Positions 36,537-48,058 of a stretch of DNA of 64,000 nt are shown piece by piece. Position 1 is the stretch's first letter, and each line of letters opens with the position of its first letter. The stretch is from positions 1 to 64,000 of the forward strand of contig JAECUM010009714.1 of NCBI GenBank assembly GCA_016617855.1, read 5' to 3'. Origin of the DNA: Megalonaias nervosa (taxonomy: Eukaryota; Mollusca; Bivalvia; Unionida; Unionidae). The position numbers were made by a program, and so were the translations under genes. The notes under the pieces are model-generated. The model was not told the DNA's origin. It saw nothing but the letters and a program-made list of their open reading frames with translations, and ran no database searches.

Positions 36537-37585
36537 TCATATGGTAGTACTTATCCATGAACGGGTAGATCCACACATGGCCTGCTGTGCATGTAGAATG
36601 GCATCATTTGCGGTCCTGATATAATGTAAATAAGAATCAGAAGTCCAACGGCCTAGCATTTTAAGAAGGTGGTCCTTGATCCCAGCATTAGCTGCTGTAG
36701 TGGCAGCCCCTATCTGAAGGAGTACCCATTGAATTTGTGTTGTGGATAGCCCAGTACCTGCAGGAGCAGATGTAACTTCTCCAAAAACACTGATCTAGAA
36801 AGTCGATTGATACCATCTATAGTAAATAGCGGGTCAGAATGCCTAAGACAGCCAGACCTGTTGCGGAGTGCAAGATAGTCGTGCATAGCCCTTAAGGGGC
36901 AAGTACAGTTATGCATTGCAAAAAGTTTGATCTGCACACCATAACAGAATGGATCAGACTTTGACGCTCTCAATACTAAAGTCCCATTAGAATTATCACC
37001 AGCCATAATAAAGTCACTGATATGCAAGTACTCCATATCCGTAGTTGTCGTCACTGTAAATTCGCCACAACATAAGAAGGCAAAGAAAGCTAATGAAGAT
37101 GCAGCTAGCAGCACACCATCCACCCAGGGACTAAAGAAACCATTCTGAAGCAAAGCACACATGCACGCCAATATATTGAAGGTGATGGGTAACCTTGTGT
37201 TAGGTTCATTACTCTGCAATTTCTTCACACCTCGCAACACCATTTGCAATCTTGGACAGCACGAATACAAAGGGCCATTGAGGGGGTAATGTATGCCCCG
37301 TTTGACACAGAAATACTTCACACCACACAAATACAGCATGATAGATGCATAACGAATATGAATAATCTTGAAGCAATAGGCCACGAAATCAACAAGGGCA
37401 TTCTCATCAATTGGTACTGAAGGTTGATCACACCTATGATCCCAGCGACCCGACATGACCAAAAAATGACTGAAGGCTTTCCAACCTGATAAATAAACCG
37501 ATTGTGTCCATGGGCTATGTGCTGCTTGTAGTAAAAGGTCCACAGTTTTGTTTAATAGAGTATCAGTTCCTCTAAGTCTGGGCAA
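36537..37585 (-). pseudogene. Tyrosine recombinase of DIRS-type element (decayed)
   Basis: The open part (36710-37585, 291 codons) starts MPRLRGTD and has an N-terminal SAM-like part (AHSPWTQSVYLSGWKAF) and a catalytic domain. The first catalytic Arg, expected before CGEFT, is Cys (FLCCGEFT). The box II motif reads YSFR rather than HSFR. A one-base deletion at about 36709 causes a TAG; beyond it the reading resumes in another frame with GAATTAANAG, LLKMLGRW and the catalytic Tyr (SDSYLHYI) and ends at TGA 36537-36539. The plus-strand relic at 30770 keeps the undeleted form at this point. Such recombinases insert the circular cDNA without target-site duplication. This one lacks at least one catalytic residue and is inferred inactive. 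Confidence 0.85.
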
Positions 37586-39150
37586 GGGTGAGGAGTTTTC
37601 TCTGCAGCTGGAGCCAGATGCCAGAATTTTTCCATCTGAAAACGAGAGATAGCATCTGCAATGAGGTTATCTTTCCCTGGGACATACTCTGCTAGAATTT
37701 TGCAACAATATTGAGCTGATATCCACGCTAAACGCCTGAACAATTTCATTATCATGGGAGACTTGGATCGACGTTTCATAATTATCTCAACTGTACTGAT
37801 ATTGTCACAATGGAACAAAATCCGTTTTCTCCGCCAAATATGGCCCCATATATGGGCTGCGACTACGATGGGGTAGATCTCCAGCAGGGCTATAGACAAC
37901 TTGTCTGTACCAAGTATGTCAAAATTGTCCAGCCACGATCCTTGGAACCATCTGCCTAGGAAAAACCGCCAAATCTGAGAGTTGATGCTGCATCAGTAAA
38001 GAGTTCAAAATCTGTAACAATAGTAACATTAGAGTCCAAGAAAAAAGAAATTCCATTCCACTGAGCCATAAAGTCACTCCACATCTTTAGATCCAGTCTA
38101 CATTCGCTACTTATTTTTACATGATGATTCAATTCAGTGGCAGTTGTTGACAAAGATATTAGATATGATGTGAAAGACCAACCAGGAGCGACCACTCGAC
38201 ATGCATAATGTAAACGGCCCAAAAGACTCAGCAATTCCCTCTTCGTGCAAGATTTCCTTTGCTGGAAAGTTTTTATCAGTGCAGCTAATCTGCTCAGCTT
38301 GTCTTGTGGCAATCTAGCTTCCATTTTTTCTGAGTCTAGAATTATACCCAAGTATTCCATGACTGGTGACGGTCCTAAAGTCTTATGGGAAGTAATTGGA
38401 ATAGATAACCTATTGAAAATCAATGCGATTAATGCCATAGTTCTTTCAGCTGGAAAATCAGGCTCATCAATGGATAAAAAAAATCATCCAGTAAATGCAA
38501 GAAATGTGATATACCATAACTATGTTAAGCTATCCACGAAATCACTCTGGACGATGTATCAAAAATCTTAGGACTACTTCTACAACCAAACACTAACTTG
38601 GTGTAGAAATAATATTTGTTCCTCCACTTGACACCATACAGAGGCCACAATGATGGGAGTATGGGAATTAGCTTGAATGCATTGGTAATATCCATCTTGC
38701 ACATACTAGCACCCATTCCTAACTGCACCAGAATGTGAATAGCATCGTCTATTTTTATGTATGAGAGAGAAAAATCATCCTTGCTGATTAAGGCATTGAT
38801 ATTTCATGCTCGAGTGAACTGTGCGGTGCCAACAGATCTACTATAAGTCTGTACTTGCCTGAATATTTGCTTTGTACTACACCCAGGGGGCTAATACGGA
38901 ATATAGGAAATGGCAGACTTTCAAAAGGGCCTATGAGGTAGTTGGTGGAGAGCTCATACACAAGTAATATGTCAACCACATCAGGTTGTGATGTCGCTGA
39001 TACCAAATTTTTACACTCAAATGAAGATGTAGGCTGATGAAAGAGTCCTGTATGAAAACCATGGCAAAGACCATTTATAAGATAGTTCACAAATTCTCTA
39101 TCAGGATGGTGTTGCAATTCTTCTTGCAGTCTAGTGATGTTGATGGGTGT
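37552..39150 (-). pseudogene. Reverse transcriptase/RNase H of DIRS-type element (decayed)
   Basis: RT blocks occur in order on the minus strand: SPLGVVQSKYSGKYRLIVDL (38788-39117), KMDITNAFKLIPI then KLVFGCRSSPKIFD (38525-38728), LLDDF (about 38475-38490, in a frameshifted gap), and YLGIILDSEKMEARLP (37956-38438). RNase H follows: FTDAAS, then EIYPIVVAAHIWG, FHCDNISTV and DNLIADAISR (37552-37899), which supplies the four acidic positions. At least four frame changes break the gene. RNase H ends a few codons before the recombinase frame begins, so there is no room for a methyltransferase between them. Confidence 0.85.
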
Positions 39151-39185
39151 GGTTTCCTGGAATGTTGTTACAGCTATATCTTGAT

Positions 39186-40706
39186 TTAGTCATTGAGGTT
39201 TTGAAGGTGGCAGTACTGCTTAGTCAACAGGTTGCACTTGAGATGTGGATGTGCTTTTTTGCAAGTCAAGCACACATGCGCATTACTACAATTGGCTCGG
39301 AAACAACCATTTTTTCCATTGAAATTATTGCATATTTCTTTCTCTAAGTGTAATATCCTTCTCTGACCTTGCCTATCTACTGTACTCTGACTATACACTG
39401 ATGGACTTTGTCTGGGTTGACTAATTAATGTCTGCGGAGCAAGGTGATAGAAGTCTGAATCGTGAGCAAAACTCCGGCAATGATGGCATGGAACAACCTT
39501 GTAAGCAGACAAGACATACGTTTGTAGCTTGGGATCTATTCTACTCCAATCTAATTTAATGTTCATGGAGCTGCAGTAAATGGCTGCTTTTCACGCAAAC
39601 TCTTTGTGGTACTCATAAAAAGCTGGGCTTCCTTTTGTCAGGGCATGAATTTTTATCATCTCTTTCTGATATAGATCCAATTCTTGAGTTCTGGAAGGGA
39701 AGGCATCGTACATAATCGCCCTGTACCGACTAAACGCCAGTACGAACTCGCTAATAGTCAAGATCTTGGAAAGTCTATGGTCACAGACTTGTGTAATATT
39801 TGAATTTTGACCAGGAAATTTTCCCACCAACTTCATGCTCCACTGACCTGACTGAATGGACGTTTGATCTTCAAATTCATGTGGCATTAGAAGTAAAGAT
39901 AAATTCACGTATTTACCTGCAATAATCTCCTTCCACAACTGTGAGCTGATGGGGTCAATATCCGGTAGGGTAGAGATAGGCACGCCATGGTCAAAAAACT
40001 CTGTGACAGCCAAAGCGATGCCAGACCTGGTTTCCATGGCTGACATCACTGTTGCGAGGGTATGCGCATGGATATTCCATATTGTTGGACACATTTAACT
40101 GGGTTTGTATGTTTATTACAGCCACTTGGAGAGATGAGACTGCTTCCAATAGAATGTTATCCTTCTCAGGAAGTATTTGTTGTTGTTGATGATTAATGCC
40201 TCTGGTACTAGGAGACTCCCTTTCTGTGGGCGCAAAACTAGGCATTCCTATTGCTCGCGGCTGCGCACTTCGTTGACTGGTTCTCGAAGCTAAGCGCGGC
40301 GAGGGATGCACTGTATTAACAGCATATGTAGATCGCTGAAGACTCGCTGCTGGCTGGCTGGCAGCAATACCGAGCCCAGCCTCGTCTAGGTAAGGGGGCA
40401 ATTCTGTGGGTACTGATGTCATCCCAAGCTGCTGCAAACCCTCCATTGTGGGTGAGTCAGAATCCAGGGGCCTAAATGCTCGTGTTAGGCCGCCATCTTG
40501 AATTAGCTTCAAATTTTCTTCATAGATCTGCACAAGTTGCACCTTCTTTAGTGAAGCTGGCACAATAATGTTAATATCACGTATTTTTTTAAGAAGTTTT
40601 CCCACTGACCAATTTTAGGCAACTGAGCATCCCATTGTTGTCTGTTTTTTGTCACTTTACGACTGCGGCACCCACGAGAAGATGAAAGCTGTTGCGATTT
40701 ATCCAT
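39186..40706 (-). pseudogene. Gag-like gene of DIRS-type element (decayed)
   Basis: The minus-strand ATG at 40704-40706 (MDKSQQLSSSRGCRSRK) begins the protein. Blocks follow across frame changes: a SAP-like segment (NIIVPASLKKVQLVQIYEEN), a Pro/Ser-rich middle, a conserved block (QLWKEIIAGKYVNLS, FVLAFSRYRAIM, YQKEMIKIHAL and FYEYHKEFA), and a C-terminal Cys/His cluster (ICNNFNGKNGC, CSNAHVC, CKKAHPHLKC) expected to bind nucleic acid. Such proteins are the presumed structural protein of DIRS-order elements. At least three frameshifts are present. Confidence 0.8.
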
Positions 40707-41012
40707 GATATACAAAGTCAGCAGTTGCCCGCAGAGCAATAGGGTGATATACACGAAGCAAACAGTTTTCTGAGTTAGCAATTGCTCAGCAGAACAATAG
40801 GGTTTTGCAGCAGACGGTGCTACATGACATCCATTTAAAGACTCGGGCAAATTGCAAGTCGTCGTCGCACTGTAATCCAATTAAATCAAATTCTAATGTC
40901 ATGCATAGAAATTCAAACTATATCAACATATTTCCAGTATAGCTTATGATTGGGTCCTGCAAGAATGTCAAGTTCCAATAGCAAACAGTTCTTGAAGCAA
41001 GAAGAGAATATA

Positions 41013-41221
41013 ATACGAAACAAAAACTGTCCACTCTCAGCGCTGATCACTTGTAAAGTGAGTGACTGCTGTCAGCTACCTCAGCACAGCAGACCCTTGT
41101 CTCTGATTGGCTGCTAGCCAACCCAACTCGTGTGTCTGCTGAACTGACCTTGAACTGACCCACAAAACGGGCTTGACTGGGAATCCATTCTTGTGTAAAC
41201 ATTATTTAATTACATTAAACA
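41013..41221 (-). repeat. A1 repeat, 5' end of the tyrosine-recombinase element
   Basis: A near-identical direct copy of 34646-34854. Its outer edge at 41221 directly abuts LINE-derived sequence, which marks the element boundary. The element promoter probably lies here, by analogy with related elements. Confidence 0.92.
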
Positions 41222-41470
41222 CCTGATGTATTGCCATCAAGCACTATTCCTTTTGTTTTGCATGACAGAATGTTCCTAATCCAAGATATGATGTTATCCC
41301 CAAAAATGAAGTTTTAGTAGAAGCTGTTGGTGTGAGACCTTATCAAATGCATTGATGAAAATCTTAATGAATTGTACTGAAATGCTCAAAGAATTTAATC
41401 CTGTGGCTAGGTCTTGAATAGACAGGATGAACTGACTTTTTCTTGATTATTGTTAAGAGAAGTTAATGGT
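41222..41470 (-). pseudogene. LINE reverse transcriptase fragment
   Basis: The minus-strand frame reads QFILSIQDLATGL, then NAFDKVSHQQLLLKLH. After stops it continues with pieces of the SWIRN and VLDGNTSG-like block, ending at the edge of A1. AFDKVSHQ is typical of Jockey/CR1-type LINE polymerases. It is cut by the tyrosine-recombinase element, and the expected downstream RT part is not found beyond 34226. Confidence 0.75.
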
Positions 41471-41789
41471 CATATGAGATGTTTTAGTTTTCAAGATGTA
41501 TAATAATTGTGCTGTGAATTATAGGTTAAATAACAACAAATCAAAGTCAGTGAAATGGGACAGCAGTTGAATGGATTTCTTCAATCACCTTTCTCAATCC
41601 TTGCTGTCATATGGCAATGTTCAACAAGAGGTCCCTCTCCACCTTTATAAAATCTCAGCAAATATTAAATTCAGGCAGTTTAATCCAGTGATAAGTCACC
41701 ATCACTCTTCTCAATATTTACTAGGTAAGTCAGCTTGGCTGATAATACTGCATGAGAAATTATGCATACTGAGTAATAGAATGTAATAC

Positions 41790-41890
41790 CTTGCAAGTCC
41801 TCCCATTTTCTTATCAGTATCAGCATTAATTACCATCTGTCTGAACTCACAGTAGATTTCCTGGTAGTTGGAATTGGCTGCTTGAGGAGT
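41790..41890 (-). CDS. Exon of TIR-domain protein
   Basis: Acceptor TTCCAG and donor AAG|GTATTA, 101 nt, enters in phase 0 and leaves with two bases. It encodes TPQAANSNYQEIYCEFRQ and then ADTDKKMGGLA. It looks helical; no known domain was recognised. Phase agrees with both neighbours. Confidence 0.8.
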
Positions 41891-42263
41891 CTGGAAATGA
41901 CAGAATGAAATTACAGACTTTAATTTACAATGAAGTAAAACATCAAAGTAACAATTCATTGACTGCAATGGCGAAAACTGCAGCCACTAGGGCAAAGGTC
42001 AACACATTTTATTTCTGTTTCTTGCAAATCAGGAATAGAAAGAGTGATGGCTGCCAAACTACTTTATGAAAATAATCTTGCTTGTAAAGATGTCACTCCG
42101 TTTTAAATAATATCTGAACATGCCTGGACTGTAATGAAATATGAACTATTACATAATGTCAGTTGTCTATAGAGTTAAACCACAAGCACATGAACCTCAA
42201 AGGATGCTTACATCAAGAATCTTGTGTTTGGATCAAAATGAAGAAATACAAAATAAACATCAT

Positions 42264-42333
42264 TCCCACTAAATCCCAGTCCATGAATGGACTTTCATTC
42301 TTACTAAATCCCAGTCCATGAATGGACTATTAT
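42264..42333. repeat. 35-bp duplication with palindrome
   Basis: Two copies of ACTAAATCCCAGTCCATGAA followed by TGGACT. AGTCCATGAATGGACT is a near-palindrome. Confidence 0.85.
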
Positions 42334-42844
42334 TGTATTTGTATTAGTTACATAATAGCAGTAGTAAAGGACTAATTTTTTCTGCACAATATGTCACAAT
42401 GTCCAATGCTTTATTTGTCTGGATGTTATTTTATGCTCTACTATGAATGGATACTCTCTCTGGAGCTGGCAGAAGCTGCCTACTTTGTCACAGACATTTT
42501 TGTCATATTATAAACAAAAAGTAATACTGATATGCAATCCTAAAACATACCCAAATTTTCCATATTGCAGAAATACTACATTAATTATTCAATTTTGACT
42601 ATAATAAATCCCAATTTTAGGATCCTATCATCCAAGAAACTAAGGTTTTTTCTGCAGATTTCTTCTAATACATTTTCAACTACAGGATCCTTATTTGTTA
42701 CTCAAATTTGCAGAAACCAATATCAATAAAAAAAAAAAACCGAACATATTTTGATACAACTGAATGGAGATTAAACTATTTTGAATTTACATGATTACAC
42801 ATTTTCCAACAAGAAAAATCATTTTTTAAGCAATAGCTATCTAC

Positions 42845-43021
42845 CTCTTCCAACCATTTGAAGAACTCCACCCCTTGCTCCTGCTTCATGCAGTTCAGTA
42901 CCAGCTGTTTGTTGTACATGACAACTGTTGACATGCGGGACAAATATGGCGAAAACTTCTCCAAATAGTTTGTGCCAAAGTTATCTGGCAATAGGACAGG
43001 TTCTGAACAGCCGTGCCAGCC
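42845..43021 (-). CDS. Exon of TIR-domain protein
   Basis: Acceptor GACAG and donor GAG|GTAGAT, 177 nt (59 codons), phase 0 at both ends. It encodes GWHGCSEPVLLPDNFG, then FSPYLSRMSTVVMYN and FFKWLEE. Together with the preceding exon's CVHILCEDEE it forms a continuous conserved-looking block. No named domain was assigned. Confidence 0.82.
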
Positions 43022-43211
43022 CTGTCATTAGGAATACATTAGAAGAAACAAAAAAAATGAAACTGATGGTGCTGGCAATATACTAAATGATGGGTAATGT
43101 TTTGTTCATTTTTACTTATTTTGAAGATTCGATCTGGTGGAAGAAATAACAACCTAATGGTCAGTGCTATATTTTTTACTGTAATCAGGATTCTCAAGTA
43201 ATCACCATATA

Positions 43212-43411
43212 TACTTGCTTATATGATGAGTCCAACTGCAAACTGTACAGACCTAGATCTGCCATCGCATAATGCACCTGCAGATCTTGGTCTGTGCAGT
43301 TTGTCAGGAGTAATCAGTAAAGAACAAGAAAGACCCTGATCTGCAGACACATTACGCAATGGCAGATCAGGATCTTTGCTGTTTGCAGTTTGAATCAACT
43401 TTAAGCAAGTA
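43212..43411. mobile_element. Palindromic MITE-like element, copy 1
   Basis: A 200-bp near-palindrome. The outer arms begin TACTTGCTT and end AAGCAAGTA, and pair over about 80 bp (AACTGCAAACTGTACAGACC against its diverged complement). The core carries ATCTGCCA, CATAATGC and GCAGATC in nested inverted order. Related copies are at 62289-62495 and, in part, near 49120-49165 and 63815-63850. It has no coding capacity. It could be a MITE or foldback element. Confidence 0.75.
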
Positions 43412-43658
43412 AATGGTATCTGTATTTTAAATCAGTAATAATTCAGCAATTTATTCTGTGTCTAAGTAATGTGGATATGTTCCATTTACTTTGTAAATAC
43501 TGTGCAACTTCTCTAACCAGCCTACAATGGGATAGAACAATTTAGTTTCAAAAGAGATAAAATACATAGTCATAACAACAAAATTGATAACAAAGAAAGG
43601 CAATTTACACAGAACTTACACAAGACAAATTTAAGCAATAAACAAAAAAATGACTTAC

Positions 43659-43825
43659 TTCTTCATCTTCACAAAGGATATGAACACAAAATTTCTTGAC
43701 TCGGACCCAAGACCTGAGCTGTGAGGACTTTCTAGAGATAAGAACCTGAGATGACATTCTATGAAGAAGTTTAGGTGGGTCAGATTTTTCACTGGACTCT
43801 TCCTTTTCTTCAGTTTCATCAAACC
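43659..43825 (-). CDS. Exon of TIR-domain protein
   Basis: Acceptor TTCCAG and donor GAA|GTAAGT, 167 nt, joins the previous exon by completing a split codon. It encodes an acidic stretch (RFDETEEKEESSEKSD) and then HRMSSQVLISRKSSQLRS and VKKFCVHILCEDEE. The acidic part is probably a flexible loop before a folded region. Confidence 0.82.
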
Positions 43826-44100
43826 CTGGAAAAAATGAATTGAAAGAAATATTTCTTAGTGTTAATAAATGAAATTCTAAAGCAAGGAATTTAGAGACTT
43901 CAAGTATTTTCCAAAAGAAAGCCTATGATACTAGGTTATATCACAATTGATCTTGTATAAAAAATCCATACAACACTGAAAGGCAGAGACCCAGACTAGC
44001 TGAGGATGCATTAGCACCAAATGCTGATCTCTAATTTTGACAGTAGTGTTAAGGTCCATCACATTACAAAATCATCCAGGATCCCCAGATTGCTCAGATC

Positions 44101-44342
44101 AGTCAATATCATATGCACACACCCTGTCATCAAAGTCATGAAACGGTATATATTAGTCAATATCATATGCACATATCCTGTCATCAAAGTCATGAAACGG
44201 TATATATTAGTCAGTATCATATGCACATAACCTGTTGTCTTAATCATGAAATGGTATACATTAGTCAATACTGTGTACACATACCCTGTCCTTATAGTTA
44301 CACACCCTGTCATGATAGAGTCATGAAACAATATGAAACAGT
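44101..44342. repeat. 54-bp tandem array
   Basis: Four to five units with GTCAATATCATATGCACATA and GTCATGAAACGGTATA. A dispersed single unit of the same family occurs at about 45590-45665. Confidence 0.88.
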
Positions 44343-45448
44343 CATTATTATATGCTCATTTTTGTCTCCATTAAGTTTACATTGTCAGAATCGTGCAATA
44401 TTTTACGATATTGCACACTATATTGCACTCACGTGCACGACACATGTGCCCAATAGTTTATTAGGAACTACTTTGTAAACAAATCATGCACACTCATGTA
44501 GTACGCGCTTTACAGTTTGGTTGATTAAATTTGTTTCTGAAGGAACTAAAGCAGATGTTTCGTGGACTGCCACATACCAGCTGCTTTGCAATATTCCATG
44601 TTAACTTTTCTGATACAATGTTTCGGATTTAGGCTAGTGACAGACACCAGACAGGTCATAAAATTGCTGGGTCCCTATAAATAACATGCAAGTGACAAGA
44701 CATAAACGTGTCATGGCAAAAAATATACTTACAGTTTTACATCCTAAATTTCCTCAAAATGTACTTTATTAGTTCTGCAAGTCCGAATTACATGAGCCAT
44801 GTTAAGGGTTCTAAAGCTTGATTACACATTTCAAAATTGTACTGTAATTTTGACTACATTCTAAATGCAATTACATCCTCCTTACTGCATTCAAAATGCA
44901 TTACTGCATTATATTCCATGGCATCTTTTTTGATAATTACAATTGAAAGATTTTATCATTTTCCACATTATAATTCCAAACATTCAATGACAGAACAGAA
45001 ACACACTTGTAGATGTCAACACTCTGCTCCCTTGCTGCTGAAATCAGATGTACTTCTTGTAGAACTGACACAGATAAATCCAGTCATTCTCACAAAATTT
45101 AGCAGAATCGACAAATATACCAAAATCTATTCATTCCAGACTAAATGGAAATTAAGTTGTTGCAATGCGCATTGATTCACAATATGGCTCTAAATTTAAA
45201 TTTTAGGTAGATCAAAATGCCATTTTCTTTCAAAAGTGATGTCTAGCATGTGACTAAGTTCAAATGTATGTGGGCGGAGTTATGTGTGCATTAATAATGT
45301 TGTTGTGTACTGATGAATCTGCGCTTGTGTATTTTTAGTTTGGAATACAGCATAAATTCAGTTACTTTGTTTCTTGTAGTGTATTTTTGTTTATATAATT
45401 AAGCCTTAGACAGAATAAGAAAATGAGCATATACTAATAATAAAAAGG

Positions 45449-45569
45449 TTACTGTATTTGTATTGGAAAATATGAACTCGTTTTGTTGGATGGATATACT
45501 GCACTCCCAAGGTCTTGCAATATATCTATCCGAAAAACTCGTTCATATTTTCCCATACAAATGCAGTAA
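45449..45569. repeat. Long inverted repeat (about 53-bp arms)
   Basis: The left arm starts TTACTGTATTTGTATTGG, and the right arm is its near-perfect reverse complement ending GCAGTAA, with a loop of about 15 bases. Few mismatches occur over about 53 bp. It is a compact foldback element or a possible hairpin precursor, in an intron of the TIR gene. Confidence 0.88.
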
Positions 45570-46303
45570 TCTATAAATATTATATACACATATCCTGTCA
45601 CAACAGTCATGAAACAGTATGTACTAGACAATATTGTATGCACATACCCTGTGCTGTGACTCCATGATCTAAAATTAATTTACAGAATGAAGTAAATCCA
45701 ACAAATTTATTAATATCAACAAACAAATTTATTTCTCTAAGTTACAAAGTGAAAATTTAAGAGGAAATTGCAGTATTGTGAATTAGATCCCAAATAATCC
45801 TAAACTTTCTATCAATCAAAAGTCCAAAAGTATAGTATTCTGAATAACTTCTGATACTGAAAGTGCTGATGCACCAATAGTCTTGAATGAGCTGATGTGC
45901 TAAGTATTAATTTATCATAATGATATATATATATACTTAATGTCTTTGAATGAATTCACAATAATCTCAAATTGTTTGTTTTTGTCCAAAATACCATTGA
46001 GCACTTTGTAACTCCAATGAATAATTTCAATAAAATGATTCCTCTCAAATTATATCTGAACACAACAGTAAATTATTCTATAGACTTTACTTAAAGGAGG
46101 AATGAAATAATTCTGTTGACAACAACCTTATATAAAAACCTAAGACACAATAAAATTACAAGGATGTGAGTCAGAAGTTTTCTTCCAGAACTTTCTAAAT
46201 TTCTATAATAAAAAAAATAGATCTTGAACTTGTACATCAGTAAACAACCTTTATATAACTTACAAAAATGACAGAAGGCAGGTATGCAACAAAACTCTAT
46301 CAT

Positions 46304-46979
46304 CAATTATGGACAAAGGTCAAGCACACAATACAAATCAAATATGCATAACACCTGACATCAAAGAGACATGAGATGTCAAGTCCCAAATAAGTTGTAC
46401 GTACAAACAGTATATATCTTGTAGAGTACAGTACACTAATAAAATTTATATAGTCAAAGAGTAATATTGTATACATAGTCTTGCTATGTATATTTAATTT
46501 GAATCGTACGTTTGGTTTTGTCCATTACAATATCACCGTAGCTATCATGCATTACAGTGCAATATATCTCTATGTAATATTGATATCCATATGTTCACAA
46601 AGACATAAATACATGTAATTATTGTTTAAATTTAAAGGAGGCTGTGTAGGGGTGGAGGTGGGACTTAAATTCCACAGAATTATTTTTTCAAAACAAGTAT
46701 TGCGTCTCTGCTCCTCTGCAGTTCAGTTGAAAGTGACGCTACTTACAATTCACTTATCTGTGCGCAGTTGCAAGCCCTGACACTGATTGGCCAATGAAAC
46801 CCATGTGACCCCTATGGGGCAATTCAGTTGGCCCTATTGGGCTCAGCTCATTATCATAACAGAGTAAGGTAAAAATGAGACCCAACCTCATTACATCACC
46901 CATAAATGTACTTACGCAAGCATAAGTAGTTATATGTATAATTAATTTGTATTGTGTCATTGACCTTTGTCCATAACTG
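46304..46979. mobile_element. Nonautonomous DNA transposon with ~50-bp terminal inverted repeats
   Basis: The left arm (46304-46352) starts CAATTATGGACAAAGGTCAA. The right arm (46929-46979) is its reverse complement with a few mismatches, ending TTGACCTTTGTCCATAACTG. The 676-bp body has no coding frame of note. No clear target-site duplication was identified. Confidence 0.75.
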
Positions 46980-46984
46980 AGGGT

Positions 46985-47650
46985 AGGAGTTGGGCCTACC
47001 TTACTAACGGCTTGTTATTTTGTAAATAACATATTACACAGCTATTTTTCTCTAATATATTAAGATTATTACTATTTGTAAATATATATGTTTACTTAAG
47101 TTTGAATTCAGGACACTAGTATTACCCTCTGAAAAACATAGTCTACCTGCCATTTCCCATTTTGATGGAAAATTCTATTAAGATGACAGAGTATTTTCAG
47201 AAAATGATTACTGCAACATAGGAGAGATGGAAAGGTATATCAAGTTATTTACATCAGAATTTACTCATCCCATATTTTAACATCAGTCTTAGTGGATTTC
47301 AGTTGTGCTCAGTTCAGAGGATTTAATTCATATATTTTAAATTATCATTGGAATTACAAAGAGCTCATCAATTTAAAACTAAATCACTATTTTGGTATTA
47401 TTGTTAATTTATTCAAGGACATTTTGGACGATATTGTTGTTATACATAAAACTGTTAGCACATCAGCACTATTCCAGACTAGATAGAACTTTTTGGACCA
47501 TTTGGGATTTAATTCATGATGCTGTAAGTTCTTTTTAAATGTTTACTTTGTTTTCTAGGGAAATTAGTTATTTGTCGAATTTTACTAAACTTGTTGGTTT
47601 TCACTCTATTCTGTTATTTAGTTCAAGACCACAGAATTAAGGTAACAGTC
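46985..47650 (+). repeat. Solo LTR remnant of the Gmr1-like family
   Basis: The segment 47515-47650 matches the 3' end of the LTRs of both full elements (TGTAAGTTCTT, TTTTCTAGGGAAAT, TTTTACTAAACTTGTTGG and the terminal GGTAACA). An upstream block near 47005-47045 resembles the same region of the LTR at 6404-7248. No internal sequence follows, which suggests a solo LTR. The left boundary is approximate. Confidence 0.6.
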
Positions 47651-47767
47651 TACAAGTAATTATAAGAGCAATTTCTCAAGTACAGTTGTAATATTTATAT
47701 AGTCTTATCATAATTTCTTAAATACTGTAGAATATTTATATAATCAGAGAGTAATTTAAGAACTCAC

Positions 47768-47885
47768 TTTCATGTTCTTCTAGGAAATCAATGACAAAAA
47801 GTTGTGGATATGGTGCAATATCCTGACTTTCTGCATAAAGGGAAATCTGCCTCAATAACTTCCTTTGGGCCAGCTCGTACAATTC
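47768..47885 (-). CDS. Exon of TIR-domain protein
   Basis: Acceptor TCACAG and donor GAAA|GTGAGT, 118 nt, enters in phase 0 and leaves with one base. It encodes ELYELAQRKLLRQISLY, then QLFVIDFLEEHE. It is likely helical and begins the region after the coiled coil. Confidence 0.82.
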
Positions 47886-48025
47886 CTGTGAACATAAATG
47901 CATTTTTTTTCTTAATATAAAAATAATAACAGTAATGTTTCTTCCTATATATAATGCACAACAAACTGCAACAACATGGTCCCAAATCTGTATTTATAAA
48001 ATGCACTGGTAGATCTGGGCCAGGC

Positions 48026-48058
<33 letters not shown>
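48026..48058. repeat. (AAT)n microsatellite
   Basis: About eleven AAT units. Confidence 0.95.

Larger units (their letters stand above)
34226..41221 (-). mobile_element. Tyrosine-recombinase (DIRS-order) retroelement with split direct repeats
   Basis: Read on the minus strand the layout is A1 repeat (41013-41221), gag (about 39186-40706), RT and RNase H (37552 to about 39150), tyrosine recombinase (36537-37585), B1 (35131-35545), A2 (34646-34854), B2 (34226-34456). There is no integrase. RT carries LLDD instead of YxDD, as in DIRS-order elements. The A1-B1-A2-B2 arrangement is the split direct repeat structure known from PAT-like and Ngaro-like elements, where it serves replication through a circle inserted by the recombinase. 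No methyltransferase domain was seen between RNase H and recombinase. All genes carry frameshifts. It sits in an intron, sense to the gene. About 190-280 bp of other sequence separates B1, A2 and B2, so the end points are not certain. Confidence 0.8.
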
